A stretch of DNA of 64,000 bases from Gnetum montanum (lineage: Eukaryota; Streptophyta; Gnetopsida; Gnetales; Gnetaceae): assembly GCA_015680685.1 (NCBI GenBank), contig MNCI01004661.1, forward strand, positions 870,757-934,756. Reading direction: 5' to 3'. The position numbers and the translations under genes were made by a program. Below are positions 47,190 to 58,100 of the stretch, piece by piece. A model generated the notes under the pieces. The model worked only from the letters and a program-made list of their open reading frames with translations. It was not told where the DNA came from and ran no database searches. Positions within the stretch are counted from its first letter, which is position 1. Each line of letters opens with the position of its first letter.

Positions 47190-49086
47190 ATTATGGTTAA
47201 TGGAACTGCCTAGGATTATGTTGAGGGTAAGGTAACCTTCTAGGTGTTTGCCTTCTTTCCAATTGTAGATTTAGAGCATACACCCCATATTCTTGTAAGT
47301 GTGAAAACATGGGACAACATCTCCTAGGATGTTTGTATTGGTAGATGTCACATCCATCGTCATCATTTGATTTAGTTTCCACAACTTCATCTAGTGCAAC
47401 AATCTTGCCCTTACCCCTTTCGTAGACACATTTAGCTTCTATTTGCCTCATGTGGTTATGATCACTACTTTTCTCTCATGATTCTTTAGTGATTTTTAGA
47501 GTAGTTTGGAATTTTTCATCCAACAAATCCCACATTTTATCCACTTTAGCCAAAATTTTAGACATAGATTTTTGGATCAACAAGGTATTTTTGTTTACCA
47601 TCTCATCAAGTGGTGATTCTTCCTCATTTTCATAAAATGAAACCTTCCTCTTTTTGATGGAAGGGTCCCTGTTGTATTCCTCTACACTTTCATGTTTCCA
47701 TAAATCTCCTTCTTATTTTGCTACCTACTCAATTAGCCTTTGAATCTAATGGGCTATGAGTTACAATAGCTTTCCTTAGGCATAAACTCCAAGAGTTATC
47801 CTCATTTCTAATCTAATTCCATCTATAATCTGGTGAAGTTGTTCCCTCTGAGAATAACCATGGCAAGGGCATTAGTGTATGAGAGAATAGTATCTGCCCA
47901 TGGTGGCATCCAAGGGTTCATGGTTTTCTTGCTTTCATTCTTGGATCTACCTTCTCATATTAGACACTCTGGAGTACATCTGATACTTATTGTTAAATAG
48001 CTCAAGCATAGTACTCCATTGGTGGATAGATTTTGGTTCCAAGAACCAATACTAGTTTTCTGCTTCTTTGATAAGTATCCTAGGAAATAGCTTTAGTTTC
48101 TGTGAATCATTTTTAATATTTTGTAATGCATAGGCATCGTGAAAAGCTTGAAGATGTGTCTGTGGATTAGAATTATATCCCCCCTCAAATCTAGGAATAT
48201 TATTCATATCAAGTTGTTTGATTCAACTATCTTTCACATGCCTAGTTGGAATTTTTATAGCCTTTGCAATATTTAGCATGCTTCAAGTTACGAGTAAAGG
48301 CTCATCATCATCATTATTTCATTGTCACTGATGATTTCCTCTATTACCCATTTGATCATTGTGGGCCTAGCGATCATCAATGTTGTCCCGTTGTTCACCT
48401 CCATCACAGTTGTTCCTTCTACGACATTGGTTAGAACCAAAAGAGGAAGAAAAAGATGTAGATGGAAAGGGCGAAGAGGGAGGAGAACTACCACGACCAT
48501 GATATCTGCCAACTCCCCTTTGATTTTCATGGCCATGTTTGTTAGTTTTCTTATCATCTTGATGCTTATTTGAGCCCTTCCCTTGACTACCATCTTTACC
48601 TAAACCTAGATTGTTGATAGTAGACCATAGATTCAAGGCCACACCCCCATCACCAATAACAAGGGGTGGAGAATTTTCATGTTGAGAGCCCCCAGAGAGA
48701 GGGTCCTCATTGTCATCTTGGTTAAGCAGGAATAAAGGATTAGTGAACTATTTTCCCTTCACAAGCTCATGGTGCTTCTCTTGGTGTCAATCTCTTCAGC
48801 ATTGTGTTTCAGTGGGATAGTAGTCCCAGTAGTTGTAATCATGCACAACATACTCCTCTTAAAGATCTTGGATGTCCAACTTCTAAAGATTTTGAAGTAG
48901 CATCATGGGCATAGATCAATCAGAAGGCATTACAATGTTTCCTTTCATATTACGCCATCATAATTGTTCATCTTGATGTAGGATGAAGGTGAAGTTAGGC
49001 ACATACTCATTTGGATAAGTATATACCACCTTGGATTCTTGAGGGACCAGCAGTTTAGTATCATCACGCCTATGAGAAGAAGACAT
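47190..49086 (-). pseudogene. Element C gag
   Basis: Minus strand, start ATG 49086 (MSSSHRRDDTK). N-terminal module NFTFILHQDE and GNIVMPSD (about 48890-49010). Low-complexity basic linker open at 48367-48642. Capsid-like domain at about 47850-48190 (FHDAYALQNIKND, LEPKSIHQWSTMLELFNNKYQMYSR, REQLHQIIDGIR). Cys/His cluster about 47300-47350, where the second Cys is Tyr (CDIYQYKHPRRCC). C-terminal tail continues to about 46530 with low-complexity Pro/Tyr/His-rich sequence. Stops mostly from Gln, Trp or Arg codons. Confidence 0.8.
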
Positions 49087-49222
49087 CTTATAATACAAAT
49101 AAAATATCAATGTGCTTATATGATTGTATTACTTGTGAGAATGATTTTGACCTTAGGGTTCATCCAACAATGTTAATGATGTTCACTAAACCTAGATAGC
49201 ACATGTTTTAAACAAAAAGAGT

Positions 49223-49239
49223 CCCTGACAATGGCACCA
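49223..49239 (-). other. Primer-binding site of element C
   Basis: The minus strand reads TGGTGCCATTGTCAGGG, one base inside the 5' LTR; tRNA-Asp-type, decayed. Confidence 0.75.
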
Positions 49240-49240
49240 A

Positions 49241-50995
49241 TGATGAGCGATTAAGGTACCTCTATGCCCAACCATATGAATCACGAAGCATTCATGCATA
49301 ATTCAATCAAATTCTGTGGACTCTATGTCTTCTAATACACTAGTTGATGAGTTATCATTTTATTGGCCTCGCATACATGATATTGCATATGCGATATTGC
49401 ATCCTTCTTCCCCATCTATAAATAAGAAGTAGGTAGATTTAGTAGGGGCCTTTTGCCAGTTTTTAGAGTTATTAAGTTTAAGTTTTTAGCACATCAATTT
49501 TCCTCTCAACCCTTTTCTCCCAGTGCATGGCCGCAGTGTGGTGATTGTAATTGTACGGCATCCTTATTCGAGTGTGACGTACTTGGACATGCACATGACC
49601 GGCAATAAATATCAAGATTACTTCATCATTACAGCATCCACTTAGCTTAATTATTTATTTAATTGTTAATTACTGCTTTATTAGTTAATATCTCTTCACC
49701 CTAAACTCCTGTTAAATGCGGAATGAGTACGACTTAATCACAAGCATTCAAGTGTGACTACTTGGTAACCTGGTAGCGTACTTAGGCCATGCACTTGGTA
49801 ATCCCAGTGGTAGTTGTGCATGAGGTCCAAGATGTGTACAGATGATTAAGGAATGAATGCTCATTGCACTTAGGCTAGTTAGATTCTCTCTTACTCTCTC
49901 TCTCTCTTAGCTTAGTTAATCTTATTTCCCATCATACTTAGGAGTAGCATTAGTGTAGAAACACATCATACACCTCACTCTGGACTAAACCATACGTGAC
50001 AAAGTTAATACTAGTCGAGGTGGTAAGATAGCGAACTGCGACCTACAAATAACTATCTAGATACCACAACTAGTCTATCTGCAAAGTTCGACTGGATCAC
50101 ACGTGAAACACTTGTATTCATATGGTTGAGTGTAGGGGTACCTTGCCACTCATCACTAGTCTTCTAAAAAGTAAACTTTTCCCTAATAGTCATTCTTTGT
50201 CTTCTTAATTACACTTGTGATGCACATGAAATAATTGATTTTTATTATTTTATGTTTTATGTTCCTAGCACCTAAAATAGTGAAATGAAGTAATTCAATA
50301 ACTAATTTGATTTAACTAATTAACTACTCTTTAACTAGTCCTAACATAAGCATTGGTTTCCACTTTCCATACACGTCCTAAACCCACGTATCCATTGTTG
50401 GGGTTACCAAGCACCATGTTACTAGGCAAACCAAGCAATAATGCTGCTGGTATTACCAAGCAAATACATGTTTATGCTTGAAGCAGTTGTACTTATGTGT
50501 TTAATCTATTTAACTTAATTAATTAACTAATCACCTGAAATCTAATTTGGCATAATTAATTGCATGATTTTAATAAAAACAATAAATGCATAAATGAATC
50601 ATTAATCTATTTAAAATGTTGCAAGATTTGATTAAAAGACTTTTCTTTATTGTCATTCACACAGGTGTGTTTAGTTACAACAGTGCTCAAATAAATATCC
50701 GTACACTTTCTAACTCCTATTGTGGGCACTCAGAGAAATATTCTAACTCTCAAATGACAAAACTACAAGAACTTTACTACAACTATTACTAGACCTCTAT
50801 AAACATAGCTAATGAGCATGTATTTGTAAACTTTATTTAAGAGCTACGTCGATAGGGCCCCATAGGTGCATCAAACACTACGTCGACATGGCTCCATCAA
50901 TAGGGCAACACTATGTAGACTAGGCCATGTCGATGGGGCTACGTCAACAAGGCCATGTCAGAGGCTCGTTGACGCGATACCACGACAATTCATCA
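49241..50995 (-). repeat. 5' LTR of element C, split by a solo LTR
   Basis: Pieces 49241-49344 and 50156-50995 together give about 939 bases matching the 3' LTR. Outer end GACAATTCATCA. The GTCGAC/GGCCC motif array is at 50845-50985. Confidence 0.9.
49345..50155 (+). repeat. Solo LTR of a B-related subfamily
   Basis: TGATGAGTTA...GCCACTCATCA, 811 bases, flanked by perfect CTAGT copies (49340-49344, 50156-50160). The intact site is visible in C's 3' LTR (CACTAGTCTTC, near 36895). TATAAATA at 49417-49424 with GATATTGC motifs upstream (49375-49405). No internal region remains, so LTR-LTR recombination removed it. Confidence 0.92.
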
Positions 50996-51330
50996 AACAG
51001 CTTGTAGACAACACCACCCAATAATAACTAATAGCAGCAACAGAAACAAGCATCCAACAACAATCGATTGAAGGTAACAACACTAACACCAAGCAGTGAG
51101 TTGCATGTAGCAATAACAACACTAATATTGAAAAGAAAAAGAGGTATAGGATGAGGAGATGGTGGAGTGGAATAGGAAGAGGGAAGGGAGATCGGAAAAA
51201 GAAGCAAGATATAGAAAGCAATAGAGAGAAGCCAAGAGACTTTGCTTTCTCCTCTCTTGATGATGATATTGATGATGTTCCTCTATTTGTATAGGCTTTT
51301 TAGGCTTTTTATAGCCCTTATGTTCTTCTT
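50996..51330 (-). promoter_or_regulatory. Possible 5' LTR promoter region of element E
   Basis: On the minus strand CTATAAAAAGCCTAAAAAGCC (51294-51314) looks like a TATA box with a duplicated neighbour, followed by a T/C-rich, gene-poor leader down to 50996. It is in the right place and orientation to be the start of the E transcript, interrupted by C. LTR edges were not found, so the assignment is tentative. Confidence 0.3.
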
Positions 51331-53986
51331 CTTATTTTTCTCTTTGGAAGAATGGCTGCCATGTTTCTTTACCCATGGGAGTTATAGATATGCTTTTTTG
51401 AATCTTTCAACTGATGTTTTGTGATCTCAATCTCCTTGCTTTTCTCTGTATGCAAGGATGGAAGGCCAGGTGGTCAGTGGCAGGTGTCGTGAAGGACAGA
51501 AACGAGGGTAACGACAGTAATCTAGATTTGATTGGAATACTGCTTTCAGTCTGATTAATGTGAACGCCCAGTTAAAACTAAGCTCTTGTCGTTAGTGAGG
51601 GTAAGGCCGCCTTTATTGGCGATGTTCGCGTTAACAGTTGACTCGATTTTCCATAGAATTCCACAATGACGTGAATAACCGAAATAATCGCAAGAATGCA
51701 ATGATTCTGATGCGGACCAGATTGCTGCTGGTTCAATCTGTAACAAGTCGTCAAACTTTTTGACTTTTTCTCTTCTGTGAATATCTCACTGTCAGTATAG
51801 ATAGCCGTAAACTTCGTGTTCTAAATTCAAAGCGTAGTGGTACTTTCCCTGACAAGAAAAACTGTTCAACAACACTACCCTTGGTTTGTTGCTCGAGGCC
51901 TCAAAGAACTTTTTCTAAACAGGTTATTCAAACGTTTTTTTTTTTTTACCTTTTAAAATGTTTAATGATTAATGGAATTATAAATGTTAAAAGTTTTCAT
52001 TTTTTTAATAAATTTATAATTTTATACATGTTACAAGCATGCAGCATCAATCTTCAACCTTACAAACCCTTCCTGGGGTTAGGGCTTTACATAAACCTAG
52101 CCTTTGCTTTCATTGGTCTTAAAAAAGACAAAATTTCCTCTCTGTGTAAATTGAAATAATTGTTTTCACTTAGCTCCGACTTTGATGAAGAATAATAATA
52201 TTCAGTTTCCCTTTTGGTATATGCTCGTTTTCCCGACCGCCACTACTGGTTCAAATTTCCGTGTCTTTTAAGTTACAAATGATGTGTTCACTTGACCGAG
52301 AATGCTCTGATCTGTTTTTTTATCTCGTTAGATGCTTCAGTTGGCTTGACCGAGAATGCTCTAGTTTTTGTTTCTTCTTTATTTTTTACGGACGCTTGCC
52401 TACAAACGAATCTACTCTAGTGTTTTTACGAATTGATTGTATTCAAAAATTGTTTTTGATAATTTTTTCCTTGAAATAAAATAAGAGATATAGAGATAAA
52501 TTTACCATTATAATTACAAAGAAATAGTTTTTAAAAATATTTTCTACTTAGTATATGATGTATTAAAAATATTTGTAATTTAAGTATATTAAAAATTTAA
52601 ATTAATGTGTTTATGCATTTATGGTGTCACTTTATTTCTAAAAGCATGGCAAATAATGTTCATATAATACATAAAGAATGATACTAAGTTTAATTAATTA
52701 TTCAAGTGGGATGATGCAAAATAATATGTTTTACTTCAGTTTGACTTTCTTTATAATTATAGCTTCTTGTTGAGTTAGATGGTAATGGATATTACTTCAA
52801 AAGTTTTAAATTTTTTGACATTTGTTTTACACCTTGGATGCATAGTGTATAGAAAGATATCAATTGTCATATTCGCATTCTCTTACTACTAGATCCTTGG
52901 GCCTTTCTTTTTATCAAATAATTTTCTATGCTATGCTCGATTTTAAATGATAGTTGTCTATGCTACTCTTTATGGAAGTTGGATGTCCAATAATTAACTT
53001 ACTTTTTGGGGAAAAGAATTCACCCTTGCATTCCTTAGTAGCTTATTTGGGAGCTTTGGTTGTTAACTCTTGCAACCTATAAATCAGCATTACAACTTGC
53101 CACCTATAAATCTGCATTACAATTTGCAAAGATGATGAAAAATATCAACTAAAATACATTTTCAAGTATCTATTGTGCATAAAAATTAAAGAAAAACTAT
53201 ACCATTAAAAGAAAAACCTAATATTCTTGGTCAAAGTTAAGTCAAGGCATAGCCAGTCCAAGAAAAGGAAAATTAAGCTTTCTTCCTTAATCAAATTTAA
53301 TGGATTTTAACTTATAATCTTTTATTTATTATTATAAAGATGTATTATTATTTTAATATATTTTATTTTATTAAAATTAAAATATTTTTATATTATTTAA
53401 ACATATATACCTACATCCATCTTTATCTGCTTGCAACTATATTTTTTAAGTGCAGATCAAAATTTCATACTCAACAAATGCGAAATACGCTCCACACGCT
53501 TTTTTTTAATTATTTAGGAGGACAGTTTCTTTTTGGATTGGGGAGAAAAAAGACCTGCACTTGCTTCTTTTGCGACCCTTCACACTCAAATGTGTTCAGT
53601 CTTGACCAATTAATTAAAGCTTATTGTATTTTTATATTATTCAATGCTTATTATCTAGTTTTCTCTGTAATAAAGTGGCACCGCAGACGCGTGAGTTTAA
53701 CACTTAATAATCCTAATTTAATGTGCACAGTAACAAGAAAAAGTTCTAACAACCCAACATATACGTTAGCTATGGGGTCGTTCAACACAAAGTAGAATAT
53801 GGCAGTGATTGAAGTGGAAATGCAGTGGAAAGTTGATCATCAAGCAGCAGCAGCAGAGGTATTTTGCCTCCATAAGAAGGATACCTATTCAGTCACAGAA
53901 TCCATACTCGATCAAACCAGAGGTTTGAAAATCGTCCTGTTTCCTAGTTTGGAACTGCTTCGGAAATTGGTATTGATTTGTTAGCC
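51331..53986. other. Unassigned, largely non-transposon stretch
   Basis: Composition changes near 51430 to more mixed sequence without recognisable retroelement domains. From about 52480 it is very AT-rich with homopolymer runs. Open frames here (for example 51881-52159 and 53340-53795) are low-complexity or lack any motif, and I do not call them genes. A 12-base T run lies at about 51935-51946. The last few hundred bases may include the old promoter of the receptor-kinase pseudogene. Confidence 0.45.
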
Positions 53987-54418
53987 ATGTCTGTGTCTGT
54001 ATCATTGTTATTGTTAGGAATATCCTTGTTCATTCCTTACGTGCATACCAATGAAGTGCAAGCTCTTTTTGCATTCAAGTCCTCCCTTCTTCATCCAAAA
54101 GATATGCTTTACGATTGGACACGAGATTCCTACAATCCCTGTAATTGGACTGGCATCTTCTGCTGCGATCCTTTTTCTTTTGGTAAGTGCAGTTTTTTTG
54201 TTCAAGCCATTCATCTCAACGGGTTCTATTTGAAATGCTACATTTCTCCTTTCATTGGGAACCTCTCTTATTTGACAAAACTGAACTTATCAAACAATTA
54301 TTTGAATGGATTCATTCCTGCATCCTTTGGGATGCTTTCTAGGCTTGTTAGGCTTGAGCTTAGCAGTAATTTTTTGACTGGATGTATTCCTGCCTCCTTT
54401 GGAATGCTTCCTAGGCTT

Positions 54419-54474
54419 GTTAGGCTTAGTTTTAGCAATAATATTTGTTAGGCTTGGTTTTAGCAATAATATTT
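54419..54474 (+). repeat. 28-base tandem duplication in the LRR pseudogene
   Basis: Two adjacent 28-base copies (GTTAGGCTTAGTTTTAGC...) differing at one base. Since 28 is not a multiple of three, the duplication shifts the LRR frame and creates a stop. Confidence 0.9.
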
Positions 54475-54592
54475 TAAGGGGAGCTATTCCACCAGAGATT
54501 GGCAAAATCTCCTCTATGCAAGCACTTAATCTCGTAGCCAATGAACTCTCAAGAGCCATCCCTTCTGAGGTAGGATCCCTGTATTCAGCATG

Positions 54593-54638
54593 TTATTTAG
54601 ATCTTTCTAGTAATGTTATTTAGATCTTTCTAGTAATA
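54593..54638 (+). repeat. 23-base tandem duplication in the LRR pseudogene
   Basis: Two adjacent 23-base copies (TTATTTAGATCTTTCTAG...) differing at the last base. Again a frameshift, with an immediate stop after YLDLSSN. Confidence 0.9.
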
Positions 54639-55471
54639 GGTTGAGTGGCACCATCCCTTGCAAACTACCTAAGTTATTATTATCATCTCATAATTGTCTC
54701 TTTGACATTTCTAACAATTCTTTCACTGGAACATTTCCCTTGTGGCTGTTTTCCAATGAAACAATTTACAAGTTGGATTTATCTTATAATGATTTTATAA
54801 TGATTTTGAAGGATCAGTACCTTGTGCTAGGAATATGGTTAATGAACGACTATTTTTGGATGGAAAGCCCAGGATTCATTCCCATCGTGCTTCAGGAAAA
54901 AGAAGGCTTTTCATCCCAGGCATTGTATTAGGATGGCTTGCAGCATGTTGTCAAAGTGTTTTTATGTTTGCTCCTCTTCCTTGAATTGAAATCAATTCAA
55001 AATAGGAAATTGATATCTTGGGTAGGTCTAAAATTTAAAAGTGTCTGAGCAAGAACTAGTTATTGCAACAGACAACTTTAGCCAACATAAATTTTGTCAA
55101 CATCGGAGGTTCTTCATGTGTTTACCATGAAATTCTTTCCAATTCAGAATGTGTGGTGTTGATGCATAAATTTTGGTCACATAGCAACACTCACAAAACT
55201 CATTTTAAGAGACTATTGTCTTAAGGTGCCTCTGGTATGGGTACAGAAACCTAAGAATAGTCTTAGCTAGTAAAGCAACGTGGTGTTTTAGCATATGTAA
55301 AATGTGATGTTTAAATAGATAAAATAATGCCAATAATTTCGACAAAGGAACTTAAACAAATTAGCTTTCTGGGTCTTAAACTTAACAAGTTAGCAAAACT
55401 AAAAATGAAAGTTTTAGAATAAACAGGAGCTTAAAAACTCCAAATACAAGTTGGGGTCTTCGTTGAAATGC

Positions 55472-55891
55472 TTATTTAGAAATAAATGTACAACAGAGAC
55501 AATAGTTCTTAGTTATGAGAATATCAAACAAAAGGTATTTAAACAAAATATTAGCACAATCTAAAGCACTAATGTGATCGGCTAAAGGATAGCCTCTGGT
55601 GCTTGCTTGTCTACCCATGCTTCTAGGAAGCACACCTCCTCCAACAAGTTTGCTCCTCTTGTTCTTGGATCCATTCACAGGCCCTCTCTGAACACCTTTT
55701 AGAAGCACCAGTCGAAACAGGTTCATAATGAATTCCGAGGGAAGATGGCTGAGACTTACCCCCACTATGGCTAGCTGAAAAAAATTCCCCCCTCTTTGCA
55801 TCCGACTGAGAGGATTTTATCCATTGCGTCAACTTCTCACTTTTCAGCTTCCAATGGAACCTACGCATATACCAGAAAAGCGACAACCAAA
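55472..55891 (-). pseudogene. Possible exon of an unrecognised host gene
   Basis: On the minus strand TTCTTTGCAG/TTTGG at 55892/55891 is a good acceptor, and the following 80-90 codons are open and of mixed composition (LFWYMRRFHWKLKSEKL, HSGGKSQPSSLG). A second frame (55472-55801) is also open over the same bases. No known domain; a hydrophobic-then-basic start could be a membrane-proximal segment. It lies 240 bases downstream of the kinase relic on the other strand. Chance cannot be excluded. Confidence 0.25.
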
Positions 55892-56204
55892 CTGCAAAGA
55901 ATATTAAACATTATTCTTGTTATTATTTTATTTACGAGATGAAAATCCACAAAGTTGCTACATAACTCCACAAATGACAAAAGAAAGAGAAAGGAAGGCC
56001 AAAGGCCCAAGGCTGCACAACGACAACCCAACACTACAACGATCTATCACCGCCATGCATGTGACGTGCCAGCTACCTAAAACCACACACGTGTTGCTAG
56101 GGCAACACAGATGAGTAGAAAATCCAACAGGAATGTGTGTCGCCACGCGAGCAACGACAAAATCCTATATCTAGTCCCCATTAAGCGGTCGAACGCAAGG
56201 CAGG
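55892..56204. other. Unassigned stretch left of element D
   Basis: Richer in GC than its surroundings, with a CACACGTG (G-box-like) motif near 56086-56093 and GTGACGTG near 56060. No gene seen. It abuts the truncated LTR of D, so the breakpoint of that truncation is at about 56200. Confidence 0.35.
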
Positions 56205-56430
56205 TGCAAATGCAAGAGCTCTATTACAACTATGAAAAGACCTCCATAAACATGGCAGGTGAATGCATATTTATAAACATTATTATGGAGCTACGTTAAT
56301 GAGGCCTCATAAACATAGCAAACACTGTGTCAATGTGGCCCCATGACAAGGCAACGCCATGTAAATGGGGCCATATCAACGAGGCCACGTTGATAAGGGC
56401 TCGTCGACACAACACTTTGATGTTTTATCA
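56205..56430 (-). repeat. Fragment of the 3' LTR of element D, with polypurine tract
   Basis: Matches the U3 side of the C LTR: TATTTATA (minus-strand TATA box) near 56268, then GTCAATGTGGCCCC/GTCGACAC motifs, ending GTTTTATCA at 56430. The polypurine tract at 56431-56445 reads TTAGTTTTGGGGGTA on the minus strand. The half that should begin TGATGAGTGG is missing. Confidence 0.75.
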
Positions 56431-56639
56431 TACCCCCAAAACTAAATAAAAACCCATCCTTGAGTTCCTTTACAAAATTGAGAATGTATGGGATTATTGA
56501 TTGACACTTGACACAACAAAACTAAGTGCTTAAGTGTACAAATTGACATCATTACAAAATTTGTGGTGTTCATGACACAAAATTAAACACCATGATGTGA
56601 TTACTTCAAACTGAACACATCCTTTAATGGCATAAAAAT

Positions 56640-57569
56640 GGTTGAGAAGATCAAATAGCCCCACGTAGTGAAGGTTCCTGAGGTTCTGAAGGACCTTCAT
56701 TAGCTTCGCACATGCACGATTGCTGAGGAGCTTGTGGCTATCCTAGTGTGGTTGCTACCTCTGATGGAAGGCAAAAGACATCCATCAATGCCTTAGAGTA
56801 GTAACTGTTGTGGAAGGTTGACCAGGAATCTTCCACTTAGAGGAGTACACACAAGGGCAGAAAATGTAGTGGTCTTACTAGGCCTTGCCATGGGATTTAG
56901 GTAGAAGGTTGCAATCTTATAGTGAATTATTTTTATGAATATAAGTGTGTTGTACTCCTTACAATTGACACCATAGCATTGCTAAACCCATTCTTTTTTT
57001 ATGTTGGGATCTACCTGCATCAAAATGTTAATGAGATTCATCCTAGTTTTAGGCAACCCAAGTACCTTTGTAATGGCTTGCACCAAGTAGGACATTGAAA
57101 TGTCCTTGATCTTGACCGTTGAACTAACTTGCTTATTGTTCCAAAATAGGAATGTTTCTCCCATATACCACTCCCTATTGGAAGTGATAATTGGCCACAT
57201 GGGAAAGATCTTCAATTGGTATTATACCTCTTTAAATGCTTGCTCCAAGAAAGAGACAAAGTTCAACTCTTAGAGCACTCTTTTCTAGACCTCCCTTGAT
57301 TTGATTTGGTTTAGGTAGGCTTCTATCAAGGTGACCTCAAGATTTGCTTATTGAGCTGGTGCCTTGTCCCAATGGGAATGTTCTATCACTACCACCTTTT
57401 CTAGAATCTAACAAATAGACTCCACTTTGGCCTCCTCCCTAAGAGGTCATGTGGCATGGGTTGCAATCAATTCTACATGGGCTTGTTCTTGGCCCCTTCC
57501 CATTCTTGGCCATGTTCTCCTTGGTTGAGATGATCCTCCTTCCTATGTGTGTTTCTCTTTTAGTTCCAT
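56640..57569 (-). pseudogene. aORF of element D, internally deleted
   Basis: Minus strand, start ATG 57569 after a TAG acceptor. The conserved segment is open at 56982-57215 (MWPIITSNREWYMGETFLFW, then TVKIKDISMSYLVQAITKVLGL). Compared with C, about 2 kb is missing at about 56800 (C equivalent about 38130-40090), removing most of the transposon-domain C-terminus and the coiled coils. Not functional. Confidence 0.65.
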
Positions 57570-57866
57570 CTATGATCACAACACATTTGTGGATTAGTAG
57601 ATATAATGTATAACTTAGAATATTTGGATACCTTATCTGGTTAATTAGTTATACTTGGCTATGATTGGACCATGGTAGATAGATTATTTTATTAATTAAT
57701 TAATTTTTTATTATAATTATCATTAGAATCGTTGGAAAGGTTTAACTCTCGTAATTTGATGTTTTAATGATGATTCCTTAGCTAAACCTTTATGGGAGTT
57801 AGAAAAATGTCAAAAACTTTTCTATTAAAAATGGCACATTTGTGGCCCCCATGACTAAAATCTTAC
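57570..57866 (-). other. Candidate leader intron of element D
   Basis: Minus strand: donor CCAGAG/GTAAGA at 57867/57866, the cleanest of the three, then TTTTAGTCATGGGGG. Acceptor GATCATAG/ATGG at 57570/57569. 297 bases. Confidence 0.5.
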
Positions 57867-58012
57867 CTCTGGGAGCTATAGGGTTAAAGAACATAGTGAT
57901 TTGAACAAATGGTTAGGAAGTTATGGACTCTAGAAGGTTCTAAACTTTAAAAACTGCAAAAACTCCTTAGGTGTTTGAGACCAAGTGTGAAAATTTCAAA
58001 AGGTGGTCATGC

Positions 58013-58100
58013 ATATATATAGTATTTTTGCGCTGCATCGACAAGGCCGTGTATGTGCATGGGATTTGTTGATGAGGCCCTATTTACAAGGTCTGTAAAT
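58013..58100 (-). promoter_or_regulatory. Internal U3-like promoter of element D
   Basis: Minus strand: array of GGGCCTCATCAACAAATCC, CATACACGGCC and GTCGATGCAG motifs, then TATATATA (58013-58020), 146 bases before the donor. Mirrors A and C. Confidence 0.5.

Larger units (their letters stand above)
36798..50995 (-). mobile_element. Element C: Athila-like LTR retrotransposon
   Basis: Both LTRs, primer site, polypurine tract and all domains are recognisable in the order gag, protease, RT, RNase H, integrase, spacer with internal promoter, aORF. The 5' LTR carries a solo LTR (49345-50155). The two LTRs differ more than those of A or B (about one base in six over the first 100 bases), so C is probably older. 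Flanks GATAG and AACAG may be a decayed target duplication. Confidence 0.9.
53987..55235 (+). pseudogene. LRR receptor-like kinase pseudogene
   Basis: Start ATG 53987 gives a hydrophobic signal peptide (VSLLLLGISLFIPYV), then the LRR N-terminal cap (VQALFAFKSSLLHP, CNWTGIFC at about residues 25-60), then LRRs with LxxLxLSxNxLxGxIP spacing (54250-54800), a possible membrane segment in another frame (54909-54965) and a juxtamembrane/kinase start (SEQELVIATDNF at about 55044; a decayed glycine-rich loop IGGSSCVYHEIL at about 55098-55135). Intact family members are plasma-membrane receptors of about 1000 residues in defence or development. Here only some LRRs remain, and the kinase ends shortly after the Gly loop. 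Two short tandem duplications and several stops break the frame. The only clearly host-derived gene relic in the window. Confidence 0.85.

Noticed and set aside
49890-49910. CT-rich microsatellite as an independent feature
   Set aside because: Short run (about seven CT units) within the solo LTR; not separately informative.
53340-53795. 151-codon open frame
   Set aside because: Starts in a Tyr/Ile/Phe-rich translation of AT-only sequence and shows no motif; length is expected by chance at this composition.
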